In this document: positions 24,745-36,641 of the stretch, in pieces
Layout: each line of letters begins with the position of its first letter
Position numbering within the stretch: position 1 is the stretch's first letter
Assembly (NCBI GenBank): GCA_963680875.1
Contig: OY804578.1
Span: 24,333,101 to 24,397,100, forward strand
From: Bathymodiolus brooksi
Taxonomy: Eukaryota; Mollusca; Bivalvia; Mytilida; Modiolidae
Reading direction: 5' to 3'
Length of the DNA stretch: 64,000 bases
The notes under the pieces: generated by a model
Seen by the model: the letters and a program-made list of their open reading frames with translations, nothing else
What the model was told of the DNA's origin: nothing
The model's database searches: none
Program-made: the position numbers and the translations under genes

Positions 24745-27700
24745 GAAAAAATGCCACATCGTCGGAACAGTTCCAAACTCTAATGTTAAATCATGCCACA
24801 TCGTCGGAACAGTTCCAAACGCTAATGTTAAATCATGCCACATCGTCTGAACAGTTCCCAACTCTAATGTTAAATCATGTCACATCGTCGAACAGTTTCA
24901 AACTCTAATATTAAATCATGTCACATCGCCAGAACAATTCCAAACTTTAATGTTAAATCATGCCACATCGTCGGAACAGTTCCAATCTCTAATGTTAAAT
25001 CATGCCACATCGGGGAACAGTTCCAAACTTTAATGTTAAATCATGCCACATCGTCGGAACAGCTCCAATCTCTATTGTTAATTCATATCATATCGTCGGA
25101 ACAGTTCCAAACACTAATGTTAAATCATGCCACATCTTCGGAACAGTTCCAAACTCTAATGCTGAATCATGCCACATCGTCGGAACAGTTCCAAACTCTA
25201 ATGTTAAATCATGCCACATCGTTGGAACAGTTCCCCATTCTAATGCTGAATCATGCCACATCGTCAGAACAGTTCAAAACTCTAATGTTAAATCATGCCA
25301 CATCGTCGGAAAAGTTCTAAACTCTAATGTTAAATCATGCCATATCGCCGGAACAGTTCCACATTCTAATGTTGAATCATGCCACATCGTCAGAACAGTT
25401 AAAAAACTCTAATGTTAAATCATGCCACATCGTCGGAAAAGTTCCAAACTCTAATGTTAAATCATGCCACATCGTCGGAACAGTTTCAAACTCTAATGTT
25501 AAATCATGCCACATCGTCGGAACAGTTCCAAACTCTAATGTTAAATCATGCCACATCGCCGGGACAGTTCCAAGCTCTAATGTTAAATCATGCCACATCG
25601 TCGGAACAGTTTCAAACTCTAATGTTAAATCATGCCTCATCGACGGAACAGTTCCAAGCTCTAATGTTAATTCATGCCATATCGTCGGAACAGTTCTACA
25701 CGCTAATGTTAAATCATGCCACATCACCGGCACAGTTCCAAACTTTAATGTTAAATCATACCACATCGTCGAAACAGTTCCAAACCCTAATGTTATAGCA
25801 TGCCACATCGCCGGAAGAGTTCCAAACTCTAATGTTAAATCATGCCACATCGTCGGAACAGTTCCAGACTATAATGTTAAGTTATGCCACATCGTCGGAA
25901 CAGTTCCAACTCTAATGTTTAATCATGTCACATCGTCGGAACAGTTCCAAACTCTAATGTTAAATCATGCCACATCATCGGAACAGTTCCAAACTCTAAT
26001 GTTAAATCATGCCACATCACCGCAACAGTTCCAAACTCTAATGTTAAATCATGTCACATCGTCGGAACAGTTCCAAACTCTAATGTTAAATCATGCCACA
26101 TCGTCGGAAGAGTTCCAATCTCTAATGTTAAATCATGCCATATCGTCGGAACAGTTCTACACTCTAATGTTAAATCATGCCACATCACCGGAACAGTTCC
26201 AAACTTTAATGTTAAATCATACCACAACGTCGAAACAGTTCCAAACCCTTATGTTATAGCATGCCACATCGCCGGAACAGTTCCAAACTCTAATGTTAAA
26301 TCATGCCACATCGTCGGAAGAGTTCCAAGCTCTAATGTTAAATCATGCCATATCGTCGGAACAGTTCTACACGCTAATGTTAAATCATGCCACATCACCG
26401 GAACAGTTCCAAACTTTAATGTTAAATCATACCACAACGTCGAAACAGTTCCAAGCCCTAATGTTATAGCATGCCACATCGCCGGAACAGTTCCAAACTC
26501 TAATGTTAAATCATGCCACATCGTCGGAACAGGTCCAGACTCTAATGTTAAGTCATGCCACATCGTCGGAACAGTTCCAAACTCTAATGTTAAATCATGT
26601 CACATCGTCGGAACAGTTCCAAACTCTAATGTTAGTTCATGCCACATCGCCGCAACAGTTCCAAACTCTAATGTTAAATAATGCCACATCGTCGGAACAG
26701 TTCCAAACTCTAATGTTAGATCATGCCACATCGCCAGAACAGTTCCAAACTCTAATGTTAAATCATGCCATATCGCCGGAACAGTTCCAAACTCTAATGT
26801 TAAATAATGCCACATCGTCGGAACAGTTCCAAACTCTAATGTTAAATCATGCCACATCGTCGGAACAGTTCCAAACTTTAATGTTAGATCATGCCACATC
26901 GCCGGAACAGATCCAAACTCTAATGTTAAATGATGCCATGTCGCCGGAACAGTTCCAAACGCTAATGTTAAATCATGCCACATCGTCCGAACAGTTCCCA
27001 ACTCTAATGTTAAATAATGCCACATTGTCGGAACAGTTTCAAACTCTAATATTAAATCATGTCACATCGCCAGAACAATTCCAAACTTTAATGTTAAATC
27101 ATGCCACATCGTCGGAACAGTTCCAATCTCTAATGTTAAATCATGCCACATCGGGGAACAGTTCCAAACTTTAATGTTAAATCATGCCACTTCGTCGGAA
27201 CAGCTCCAATCTCTAATGTTAATTCATATCATATCGTCGGAACAGTTCCAAACACTAATGTTAAATCATGCCACATTGTTGGAACAGTTCCACATTCTAA
27301 TGTTGAATCATTCCACATCGTCAGAACAGTTCAAAACTCTAATGTTAAATCATGCCACATCGTCGGAAAATTTCCAAACTCTAACGTTAAATCATGCCAT
27401 ATCGCCGGAACAGTTCCACATTCTAATGTTGAATCATGCCACATCGTCAGAACAGTTCCAAACTCTAATGTTAAATCATGCCACATCGTCGGAACAGTTC
27501 CAAACTCTAATGTTAAATCATGCCACATCGTCGGAACAGTTCCAAACTCTAATGTTAAATCATGCCACATCGCCGGAACAGTTCCAAACTCTAATGTTAA
27601 TTCATGCCACATCGTCGGAACATTTCTACACGCTAATGTTAAATCATGCCACATCACCGGAACAGTTCCAAACATTAATGTTAAATCATACCACATAGTC

Positions 27701-28738
27701 GAAACAGTTCCAAACCCTATTGTTATAGCATGCCACATCGCCGGAACAGTTCCAAACTCTAATGTTAAATCATGCCACATTATCGGAACAGTTCCAGACT
27801 TTAATGTTAAGTCATGCCACATCGTCGGAACAGTTCCAAACTCTAATGTTAAATCATGTCACATCGTCGGAACAGTTCCAAACTCTAATGTTAAATCATG
27901 CCACATCACCGCAACAGTTCCAAACTCTAATGTTAAATAATGCCACATCGTCGGAACAGTTCGAAATTCTAATGTTAGATCATGCCACATCGTCGGAACA
28001 GTTCCAAACTCTAATGTTAAATAATGCCACATCGGCGGAACAGTTCCAAACTCTAATGTTAGATCATGGCACATCGTCGGAACAGTTCCAAACCCTAATG
28101 TTAGATCATGCCACATCATCGGAACAGTTCCAAACTCTAATGTTAAATCATGCCACATCACCGGAACAGTTCCAAACTCTAATGTTAAATCATGTCACAT
28201 CGTCGGAACAGTTCCAAACTCTAATGTTAGATCATGTCACATCGTCGGAATAGTTCCAAACTCTATTGTTAAATCATGCCACATCGTCGGAACAGTTCCA
28301 AACTCTAATGTTAGATCATGCTACATCGTCGGAACAGTTCCAAACTCTAATGTTAGATGATGCCACATCGCCGGAACAGTTCCAAACTCTAATGTTAAAT
28401 CATGCCATATCGCCGGAACAGTTCCAAACTCAAATGTTAGATCATGCCATATCGTCGGAACAGTTCCAAACTCTAATGTTAAATCATGTCACATCGTCGG
28501 AACAGTTCCAAACTCTAATGTTAAATCATGCCACATCGTCGGTACAGTTTCAAACTCTAATGTTAAGTCAAGCCACATCGCCGGAACAGTTCCAAACACA
28601 AATGTTAAATCATTCCACATCGTCGGAACAGTTCTAAGCTCTAATGTTAAATCATGCCACATCGCCGGAACAGTTCCAAACTCTAATGTTAAAACATGCC
28701 ACATCGCTAGATCACTCCCAAACTCTAATGTATATTTA
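24745..28738. repeat. 42-bp minisatellite, about 95 units, with higher-order structure
   Basis: Units contain aatcatgccacatcgtcgga, then acagttccaaactctaatgt and ta. The unit is exactly 14 codons, so frames stay open for up to 310 codons on the plus strand (MLNHATSSEQFQTL or NVKSCHIVGTVPNS per unit) and for 163 on the minus strand (WHDLTLEFGTVPTM). The block at about 24905-25120, including a unit with catcggggaacag, recurs at 27055-27260. A run with cataccac and tgttatagcatgc recurs near 25740, 26200, 26420 and 27690. No start/stop or splice context supports translation. Confidence 0.97.
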
Positions 28739-29270
28739 CATGATGATATTCTAACTGATGTAATTTTGTGAAACAAGACAACAATAAGACAAAAATAACT
28801 TTATATTATAATTATTACATAATTATAATTCATCCTAAAAAAAGTATGACATATATTTTTGATATGATTCATAGAATATCGTATTACTGGTAATTGCCTG
28901 CTGTACTGGCAAATTCTATCTTAAAAGCTCAAGCACTCAGGATAACACAACACTATATATAAAGAAATACTCTGCATGACTTGAGATACCTTCGAGAACA
29001 CGAACCCAATTGAATGTAAAATGCTAGAAAAAAAAATGATCGCCCCTAATGTAAACAACCACAATAATATGCCAGATCTTGTACAAAACAATTTCTTGCT
29101 TGATATTTTGACCATCATGTTGTAATTATTTCATCAAAACGACAATTATGTTTCGTTTTTCTGATCACACTCCGGTCCTTTCCTCATTCATGACTTATCA
29201 CCGAGTTTGTAACAAGAGTAACACGACGAGTGCCACATGTGTAGCAGGAACTACTTCTATTTCAGAGCAC
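28739..29270. other. no gene recognised
   Basis: AT-rich sequence after the array. The small open frames show no recognisable protein. Confidence 0.4.
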
Positions 29271-29279
29271 ATGAGTTGT

Positions 29280-29440
29280 TCACTCATGGTTCACCCCCGC
29301 TTTACGACTTGTGATTACCCCTTTGGCATCTTCAAACATTTCTTAGCTATGTGTTCTCATACACAAGCAATATAATGAAATGCAAGTATTGGCTTGGCAC
29401 GGAACAAAACATATAGCGGGGTCAAACCGGTAAAAAAACA
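29280..29440 (+). repeat. dispersed repeat fragments
   Basis: cgctttacgacttgtgatta, then cccctttggcatcttcaaac, followed by ttggcttggcacggaac and tagcggggtcaaacc. Same two sequence blocks as near 44755-45000 in opposite order or orientation. Confidence 0.6.
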
Positions 29441-29701
29441 TCTAAACCATCACAGGTGGAACAAACATTGTCGAAGTGTTTGAGAGTTTGACAACAAGGT
29501 TTTTAACGATGGACACACCGTTGTTTAGCGGATATTTAGGGGCATTTGACGCACTATCACATATAATGTTAGCCTTACAATAACTAATGCTACAAGTAAA
29601 ACATCACCTTCAAGCGGCACAAAATGGCTTCCAATTATGACCTACATTCACCCCCTGTTATATTTACTGACTCATATTATCCACTTTTAATATTGTTTCA
29701 G

Positions 29702-30553
29702 CCTTGCAGCTGCACTTCAAGCTGTAGCTGGTAATGGCGTTAAAGTTCCATATTAGGATTCGTCAGTCGATTTAGAAATGGGAAACAGACAGTCATGAAC
29801 AATTCTGTTCACGACAACATACTTCGGAAATGGGCTTGGTCGAGTAAGAACTGGATTGTTTGCAAACCTCCCAGGACAAATGATATGGCGTGCCATCAAT
29901 GGCGTGGTGGACTTATATCTAAGAACGGCATAGCAGCGATTTATCGAGGAATAGTCACAGTCAGATTGTTCATTATGACCAATGTGGTTTTTGTTGGAAG
30001 TGTTGCCATGATGGTGTACATAACTGGGTTGATGGCAGTATAGCCCGAGGCAACCTTGCTGCTTATGACCCAAAATTCTGGTGTCATCACTCATTTCTGG
30101 ACTATATTTGGGAGCTGTTTCGAAGACGAATTCAAAATGCTCCAGCAGTTTATTCCTTTGGATATCCATCACATGGACCAAATGATCTTATGCGATTTGA
30201 TAATTATAGATATAGACCAAATCCACCAATATCAAACCAAGCTGGATATAGTAACAGATATGCTCGACTTCGGCAATATGGTCCTGCTCCAAGTTGCGCA
30301 AATGATTGCTTGAATAGTCCAGACCTTTATTGTAGCGATGTATCTCAGCGGTGCTTCTTTCAGGGGTACAACAGGAACTGGTTTCACGGGCACCGTCGGC
30401 AGTTCTGATGGTATTGCTTCCGAAATAACTCTAAGGAACATTGCTGAGGACATGCAAAGAAATAGTCCGCAGGGACCACCCAATCTATTTGAAAATTCCT
30501 TTATTGACCCAAACACTCGTTCTATGCTAATATCTGATACGATTGGATTGTGA
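29702..30553 (+). pseudogene. tyrosinase-like protein, pseudogene (CuB domain and C-terminus)
   Basis: Begins at an exon-like boundary (attgtttcag ending at 29701). In order: KVPY then a stop (the place of Trp in the family's PYWDS), DSSVDLEMGN, a second stop, TYFGNGLGRVRTGLFANLPG, RAINGVVDLYLRTA then a stop, a frame change, CCHDGVHNWVDGSIARGN, and the copper-B core AAYDPKFWCHHSFLDYIWEL. Then a Cys-rich tail (SCANDCLNSPD, CSDVSQRCFF) to a stop at 30406-30408, and finally NLFENSFIDPNTRSM in another frame ending at 30553. His residues of HNW and HH that bind copper B are kept. Tyrosinases oxidise phenols and in molluscs serve shell matrix and pigment. At least three stops and two frameshifts show it is dead; the copper-A part was not found. 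Confidence 0.85.
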
Positions 30554-31090
30554 GATTATTTTTGCAAATATTAAAGATATGCGTATGAATAGAAAGTTTA
30601 AACGGTCAACAATTCCATGAATATCAGCAAAAAAGTCAACTACATTTCACTTCAAGTCATGGAACACGGTATATGACGATGTAAATCCTCATCCTGGCTT
30701 GGGACAGGTACTAAGCATTGTTAAGTTAATCCTATCAATAGGATCCAAATTATTTCCCTCTTTATAACTGGACCTCCAATGGCTATACAGATATTAACAT
30801 ACATGTATAAATAAAAACTTGCACAGATTCGCTTCCACTCAGAAAGACCACATATTTTTACAATAATGTATAACAACATTAATATGGATAGCACTTAGCA
30901 AAGCGTCTTTAGACAACACATATTCAAAAATGAGAGGAGCACAATTCGTTTTCATTTGAACACCAACAATTTGACAAAACACTTTATTGCCAAAATGAAT
31001 ATAAATATTGTCTAGCAAACATTTGCATCACAACTGATGCTCTCACAAGTCGTGATACAGTATTTATCTCTTTATCACCACTAAGCAAGT
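30554..31090. other. no gene; minor dispersed-repeat fragment
   Basis: Only a cctggcttgggacagg fragment near 30690 is recognised. Confidence 0.4.
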
Positions 31091-31097
31091 AATATTC

Positions 31098-31146
31098 ATA
31101 CCACGGGTTTCCGTGTTAAACCAAATAACTCGGAAAACCGTGGTAT
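31098..31146. repeat. hairpin, 16-bp stem with one mismatch
   Basis: ataccacgggtttccg is followed after 17 bases by cggaaaaccgtggtat, its near-exact complement. Confidence 0.85.
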
Positions 31147-32140
31147 TAATGATTTGTAACTTGAAGCCATGCAATATCACATCTAGCTCGTTGATTATTG
31201 CACGGATCTGAGAGTAATAAAACTACAGCCCAACTTTGAAGTGTACAATATCTCGTATCTGCGAGTATTACTTCATAGTTCTTTGATGTTGCTTACATTC
31301 TGGTAAATAAACCATACAAAGATCAAAAGAAAAGAATGCAATCATGTTACAATGATGTTTATTCGTTACAGCATATGTAATCACAGCCTGATTAACAGAG
31401 TAACAATTTAAATAAACATGAAAAGTTATCTTTAATGAGTTTATTTGGTAAGTAATTCGTAAGTCACAATTGTCAACGGAATTAAACTAAGAGTCAAGCG
31501 AACGAAGTTCAGTACTTCAACAGGAGTTTGTATCTTCCAAAAATATTTGATCAATAGTTATTGCAGACCTTAGAGGTTGAGTAGAGAAATCATTTTATTC
31601 AGAAATACAATGTAGGTGTTTTGAATTTATAATCTCTCCTTTTGATAATATGGGCAATATTTAGATCAACTTTGGTAGCTGCATTAATAGCTGAACAAAC
31701 AAAAACCATTTGGTCAATTCTGTTTATTTTTGATTAATTCTATAGATGTTTTTTCAACACCGTATCTGTTTCTCGATATAGCCGCAACTTCAACTCGTAA
31801 ATTTACATAGAAATCGGAGATATTTCGTCATAAAACTTCACACATGGTTTTATCTATCGTATTTCTTGAAGACAAACATAACATTTTATTGCATTTATCA
31901 ATATTTTATGAGTATCAACAGTTTTTTCAACACTGTATCTGTTTCTGGATACAGCCGCCCGATTACAGTGACCCGTGACCCACATTAGCACGTTCCACCA
32001 GTTTTTTCTTAATAATGTTGTTTAAATATTCCTCAAATGTGTACTTTGCAAATCCACTATTGTCCATAAATTTATCTATGAAATTGTTCAAGAAATATTT
32101 TCGTCAGCACCGTTGACCCTTCCGGAGTACATGAGTTCAC
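31147..32140. repeat. unclassified sequence with one direct repeat
   Basis: A segment of about 38 bases containing gttttttcaacac and gtatctgtttctcgatatag (second copy ctgtttctggatacag) occurs at 31748 and again at 31919. Otherwise nothing recognised. Confidence 0.5.
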
Positions 32141-32149
32141 CTCCGGTTT

Positions 32150-32300
32150 TTAGTGGGCTTGGTGTTGCTCTATCTTTAGTTTTCTATTTAGTGTTTTGTA
32201 GATCGTTGTTTGTCTTTTTGTCCTTTTTCCTTTGATCATTGTGTTGTTGGTCCTTCAATTTACGGATTCTGATTACCATTTTGATATCTCCAAACTAAGA
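32150..32300 (+). repeat. dispersed repeat, fullest copy of the 'cttcaaac' family
   Basis: Has the whole order: ctctatctttagttttctat, ttagtgttttgtagatcgtt, gtttgtctttttgtcc, ggtccttcaatttacggatt, ttgatatctccaaac. Confidence 0.65.
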
Positions 32301-32713
32301 GGATAAGGCGTCAAAGATGACATAATGACAGGTTGCCAAATTGATTTTAGAAGGACGATGGTATTGTGGTCCCTTTTGTAACAAATGTTTAACCTCTATG
32401 TTGTGGTATTCCAGGGAATGACAGGACAGATAACTCTGTTTAAAAGATTTGTCTAGATTCTGTATGCCATACTCAAAACATACTAGTTACTGTTTCATAT
32501 TCAATCAATTCATTCATTCATTTCACATGACTGCATAATCATCATATATAGTGAAGCACATCCCAACATCAATTGGGTCATCCTGACCTACATTGTACGC
32601 TTGAGTGACTTTGGTTAAATTAATTGTTTAGGTCCATTTCTCAGACTTCGTATATACGGGAGGGGCATCCGTGTCTTACAGACACATAATCTGGTTGCTT
32701 TTAGTTTTCTGTT

Positions 32714-33040
32714 ATAAATAAATAAATAAATTATCTTTATTTCAAGAGCATAACCCCATTAGCAAGAGCTAATCTCCCCGAGGCCAGAGGGTCCTCAAAA
32801 TGGCATCATTATGTACAAAAAATTTAAAGAGCAAATATACAAGCATTTGGAGAAAACTAAATAGATATTTCAGAGAAAACTAAACAAACTGATTTTTACA
32901 TATAAAGCACAACAACTTTATAGTGATAGAAAATGTTCTTAACATTTACTTTTAAATGAAGAAAGTGTTTTACAGCTTTTCACTTCCATAGGTAAATCAT
33001 TCCATATTTGCGAACCAGAATACAAAAATCTAATCTAATT
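32714..33040 (-). mobile_element. 3' end of a non-LTR retrotransposon (LINE)
   Basis: On the minus strand the end of an RT-type ORF reads SQIWNDLPMEVKSCKTLSS followed by FKSK, a typical C-terminus (WNxLP...F). A 3' UTR follows and finishes in a tetranucleotide tail, seen on the plus strand as ataaataaataaataaat at 32714. Only the last few hundred bases are present, as for 5'-truncated LINE insertions. The tail type fits CR1/L2-like groups; the clade is not settled. Confidence 0.7.
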
Positions 33041-33106
33041 CAATCTAATAAAATTTAAACTAATTTCATAGATAACACTACTATGTCTATCTTGTTTTGA
33101 TTTCAG

Positions 33107-33526
33107 ATAATGGACCGGTCTTTTGAGGTTGTACCAGTTGAGGAATCAATTGAGGAAGTTGTTACCACCTTCTCCTATAACAAGTGCCAATTTACCACCA
33201 AGTATAAAACTAGTTTGAAAAGGCACCAGTACCGACATGTTAAAAATACGTTATGTGATGTCAATAAAAACCAGATAAGCCATATTTGTGACCAGTGTGG
33301 AAAATATTTCCGCAGCCGTTATGGTATGCAAGTTCATACAAAAATTAAACACCAACAAAAGCTTAGATTCACTTGCGCCGTGTGCAATAAGGGGTTCCAC
33401 CACCTATGGAATTTTAGGGGACATCTTTCTAGCCACCACAGCGCCTTGAAAGTGACATGTGAAACATGCGGCAAAGTATTTAACTATAAATCTTCACTGA
33501 CCATGCATAAAAAACACTGCAAATGA
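33107..33526 (+). CDS. C2H2 zinc-finger protein, last exon
   Basis: Starts after a good acceptor (cttgttttgatttcag, ending 33106) and runs open to TGA at 33524-33526. An ATG follows the acceptor at once (MDRSFEVVPVEESIEEVV), so it may be either a start or internal. Finger 1 (NKCQFTTKYKTSLKRHQYRH) lacks its first Cys. Finger 2 is CDQC-x12-H-x4-H, finger 3 CAVC-x12-H-x3-H, finger 4 CETC-x12-H-x2-H followed by Cys. 138 codons in all. Such proteins usually bind DNA; no paralogue can be named. The LINE end at 33040 lies 67 bases upstream, in the intron. Confidence 0.7.
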   Translation: MMDRSFEVVPVEESIEEVVTTFSYNKCQFTTKYKTSLKRHQYRHVKNTLCDVNKNQISHICDQCGKYFRSRYGMQVHTKIKHQQKLRFTCAVCNKGFHHLWNFRGHLSSHHSALKVTCETCGKVFNYKSSLTMHKKHCK

Positions 33527-33587
33527 ATCCGATGGAAACAATAATTCCATAGATTCCGAGTTTATTTGTGACTTATAACTTAGGAGG

Positions 33588-33742
33588 TGTATATACAATA
33601 CATAGTCATTGTCGAAAAATATAAGATTTATTTCGGCGAGCATGAGAAAAGGCGAGCTTTAGCAAGCCCTTTTCGCATGCTTCAAAGGGGACCCAAAACA
33701 TTTTATATTTTCCGATAATGATTGTGTATTGTCTTTATCCTG
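33588..33742. repeat. palindromic repeat (foldback/MITE-like)
   Basis: acaatacatagtcattgtcg with aaaaatataa on the left is mirrored by ttttatattttccgataatg with attgtgtattgt on the right. The inside has a second inverted pair (gcatgagaaaaggcgagctt / agcaagcccttttcgcatgc). Confidence 0.8.
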
Positions 33743-34990
33743 CAATCATAAAATTGCTACAATAGATGCCTGTAACTACGTTTGAAGATGATTCCGACTG
33801 CTACCAAAACGCGGGAAACGTCATGACGTACCTGGCACACTAACTACGCTACGCGTGCCCTTCATGTCAACAAGTAACAATCTATGATCTAATACGACTC
33901 AAGTTCATCCGATCCCTGTTATTAGGCCACAAATAGTTTGATTGCAGGATAAACATGAAAATGTGTTCACCCGACTTTTCGCATATCCTGAGGGCTCCGC
34001 CCAAAGGAAATTATGATTTTCTAGGGTGAACAAATCTGCATGTGTCCGGACATTACCATGCTATAAATATTTTATTATTCTGAATCAACAGAGGACAGAG
34101 AAAAAAATCGTTCTTCATCCAAATCAACATCGCCAAAGCTGTTCATCTGATGACGTCACAGACATAATATTGTTTTAAAAATACGCATTACTCTCGGGAC
34201 TCGTCTTATGTTGCACCGGTACATTGTTGCGAGAATTAATTCCTAATGTATGAAACACGATATTCGTATCAATCACGTTGTTGTTAAAGACAATCATTGC
34301 AGTCAATGTATAGACACCTGCTGCTAGAGGAAGATAACTCTGTAAACGGGAGAAAACTCATTTAACTTGTTCCAAAAACTGGGAATAAGATACACATGTA
34401 TTTGAATCACATATCATCTAAGATTACTGAATATCTGGTAAATGTAGTTCCTTACAAGTCCTCCAATGCAAGCAACACATAAACTATCTTAATTTTCGGT
34501 AAAACTAAATTTGTAAAGGATTAGATTGTACACAAGTTCTCGATCAACTTTAGCAAAAAAAAACAATTAGGCGGACAGATGAGTTTTAAGATTCAGCAAT
34601 TAATGATAACGTACAGTAGCAATTAGGCGTACAGTGACGTACAATGAAAATCGATGTTAAATGCAACCGTCGTAAGGAAAATGAGAACGTTTACGGTCAT
34701 ATTTTCCTTGCATTGAAAACGTCGATGTTTATTTCATCAGATAGTGAGAAAATATTTGACATAATTTAAAGAATTCGTGGAGAAAAACTAGATTTTTAAC
34801 CCTTTCTTCGAGCGAAAACATACCATCCACCGATGTTTAAACGGCGATTTCCAGTTTCAATGTTCACTGTTATTTGATCAGAAATATAAATGACATACCT
34901 TTGCAGTATTTTTTCGGTTGATCCACTTTCAAAGAATAAATCACGGATAATCATCCAAAAATGTTGAAATTTCTGCAAGCAACTAATCTT
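33743..34990. other. no gene recognised
   Basis: 33743-34045 may be part of the same repeat (tcctgcaatc near 33738 is mirrored by gattgcaggat near 33940). 34046-34990 is AT-rich with no recognisable content; the minus-strand frame at 34796-35098 seems to read past a splice donor. Confidence 0.4.
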
Positions 34991-34992
34991 AC

Positions 34993-35810
34993 CTGGTCGG
35001 ACAGTACAGCAACTTCCGTTTTTGAAAACTCTCCGGTTATACACTGTGTGTACTGAAAAATGTAGTGCCACTATTGCCGGAACTGGTCGGTAGTGCACAA
35101 TTAATAACAGAATGTGGTAAAATACTATATAATCCTGTTAGCAACTCTTTAACCATGTTCATTGTGTTTATCAACTGAAGTTGCACGAAAATTTGGAAAT
35201 TCAACTCCTTTTGCTTCAAGCAATTTTCTGGTTGGATCAATTGTTTTCTTCTTGTTAGACTCATTGCAAGGCGAGAACTGTTTGTTGAAATTGTCAATTA
35301 TGTTTTGAAATTTCTTTCTTTCCGAGTTCAGGTTATTTGGAACTTTATTTTTGTAGTGCTTCTGCAAGATAAATATGTCATTATTTACTGCAGTTTGTCG
35401 AAGGGCCCGGCCACTTGTGGTCATGACTGTATATTTATCCAAGTTGGAATTGATCAAATCACTCTGTATTTGATATTTAAATGAGCACCGAGTTTCTTTA
35501 ACAGCCCTTTTCTTAGCACACACATCCTCCTGCAAACCTGCTAGTTCTTTTTCTTTACTGTTATAGTTCATATTGGCATCGGATAGTGTTTTTTCTGGGC
35601 CAGGTGACGATCAATGTCATTACAGTTTACCGGTCCTTGGCAATCTCAATACACGCAATTTGAACATTTATGGTCTTCCCTTAAATGACACCTTGAACAC
35701 TAGCTTTTAGTTTTATTAACACCAATCAAAGGGTTTGCGTACTTGAACTTCAGGTCATCTGCATACGTTCTGACACTGTCAAGTTCTGCCTTACACATGG
35801 TCACCTTTTC
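34993..35810 (-). pseudogene. Cys-rich/coiled-coil protein of unknown family, broken exon
   Basis: On the minus strand an exon is bounded by an acceptor (ctacttttttctcag before 35810) and a donor (CCAG|GTAAG at 34992). It reads EKVTMCKAELDSVRTYADDL, a stop (at VNKTKS), a Cys/His cluster CSRCHLREDHKCSNC, a second stop, CQGPVNCNDIDRH, then changes frame near 35575 into a 140-codon frame rich in charged residues (KEKELAGLQEDVCAKKRAVK, ILQKHYKNKVPNNLNSERKK) that is likely helical. The pattern C-x2-C-x6-C-x2-C suggests zinc binding. I do not recognise the family. Two stops and a frameshift argue for a pseudogene. Confidence 0.6.
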
Positions 35811-36225
35811 CTGAGAAAAAAGTAGAGATTAAATTAGGCATTTGAAAAACATTCTAGCTTTTTTCATAAAATTCAGATACAACATAGCAAAACCTCATTT
35901 TTTTTGTCAAATAGACTGACTACAAGTACTAACGTTACACATATGGAAAATACATAGCGAGTTGGATGTAATGCAGCTTTGCCTTAGTGACGTCGATTTA
36001 ACTTTGGAAAGTTGAGGCTGCTATATTCTTATTTTATTATTATTTTTTTTTTTTGGCTTGTTAGTTTTCTTTTTTTTTTGTTATTTTTCTAGACATTTCA
36101 GTTGATTTTTTTTTACTAAGCTACATGTAGTAGGAGGATTGTGCTAAATGTCAAATAAATGCAAATATCATTGACGGAAGTCAGTAATTATTTCCCATTT
36201 CACTGAAAAATTTGTGGATTTTGAA
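35811..36225. other. region between the divergent broken genes
   Basis: AT-rich with several T-runs (36041-36055, 36068-36080). No gene. Confidence 0.4.
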
Positions 36226-36245
36226 TGACATTTCAACCATCCATA

Positions 36246-36523
36246 TTAGGGAGCAACCATTTGAAAATCTTTGGGGGTGGGGGCATTGATTTTTTTGAAG
36301 AAAAAAATAGTTTGCTTCCCACTAAATGGAAAAAAAAAATTGTTTGCAGCAAGTTTAGAAAAAATACTTTGATTCATTGTTATTGGCCATTTAAATCATG
36401 GTTAATAATGAAAAATATTTTGTCGCTTCGCGTATGGAAAACATTTATTGTTTCGAGCAAAGCGCGAAAAAAATTGTTTGATCCAGAAGAAAAATCCATG
36501 ATTTTCAAATGATCGCTCCCTTA
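36246..36523. mobile_element. MITE with TTA target duplication (PIF/Harbinger-like)
   Basis: TTA|GGGAGCAACCATTTGA at the left is matched by TCAAATGATCGCTCCC|TTA at the right, giving inverted ends of about 16 bases with two mismatches and a TTA target duplication. About 280 bp including the TTA copies. Inside, AT-rich sequence with A-runs. The 95-codon open frame across it is not a gene. Confidence 0.75.
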
Positions 36524-36641
36524 ACTTGATGTTTTTCAATGATGCATGACTTTCATCAGTGGAAATGATAGCCTTGTAATATTTTCTTATATGTATTTCA
36601 AATGAAGTAATACTTTTATTGAATTGATTCATGTTTTTCAG

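Noticed and set aside
25327..26259. 310-codon repeat protein (SNVKSCHIVGTVPN)
   Set aside because: The unit length is a multiple of three, so several frames on both strands stay open; frames break at indels between blocks and no gene context exists.
24745..28738. CRISPR-like regular array
   Set aside because: Units are directly adjacent with no unique spacers, and the DNA is eukaryotic. The same holds for all the other arrays.
29753..30181. 142-codon minus-strand frame
   Set aside because: Shadow of the tyrosinase-like pseudogene on the plus strand.
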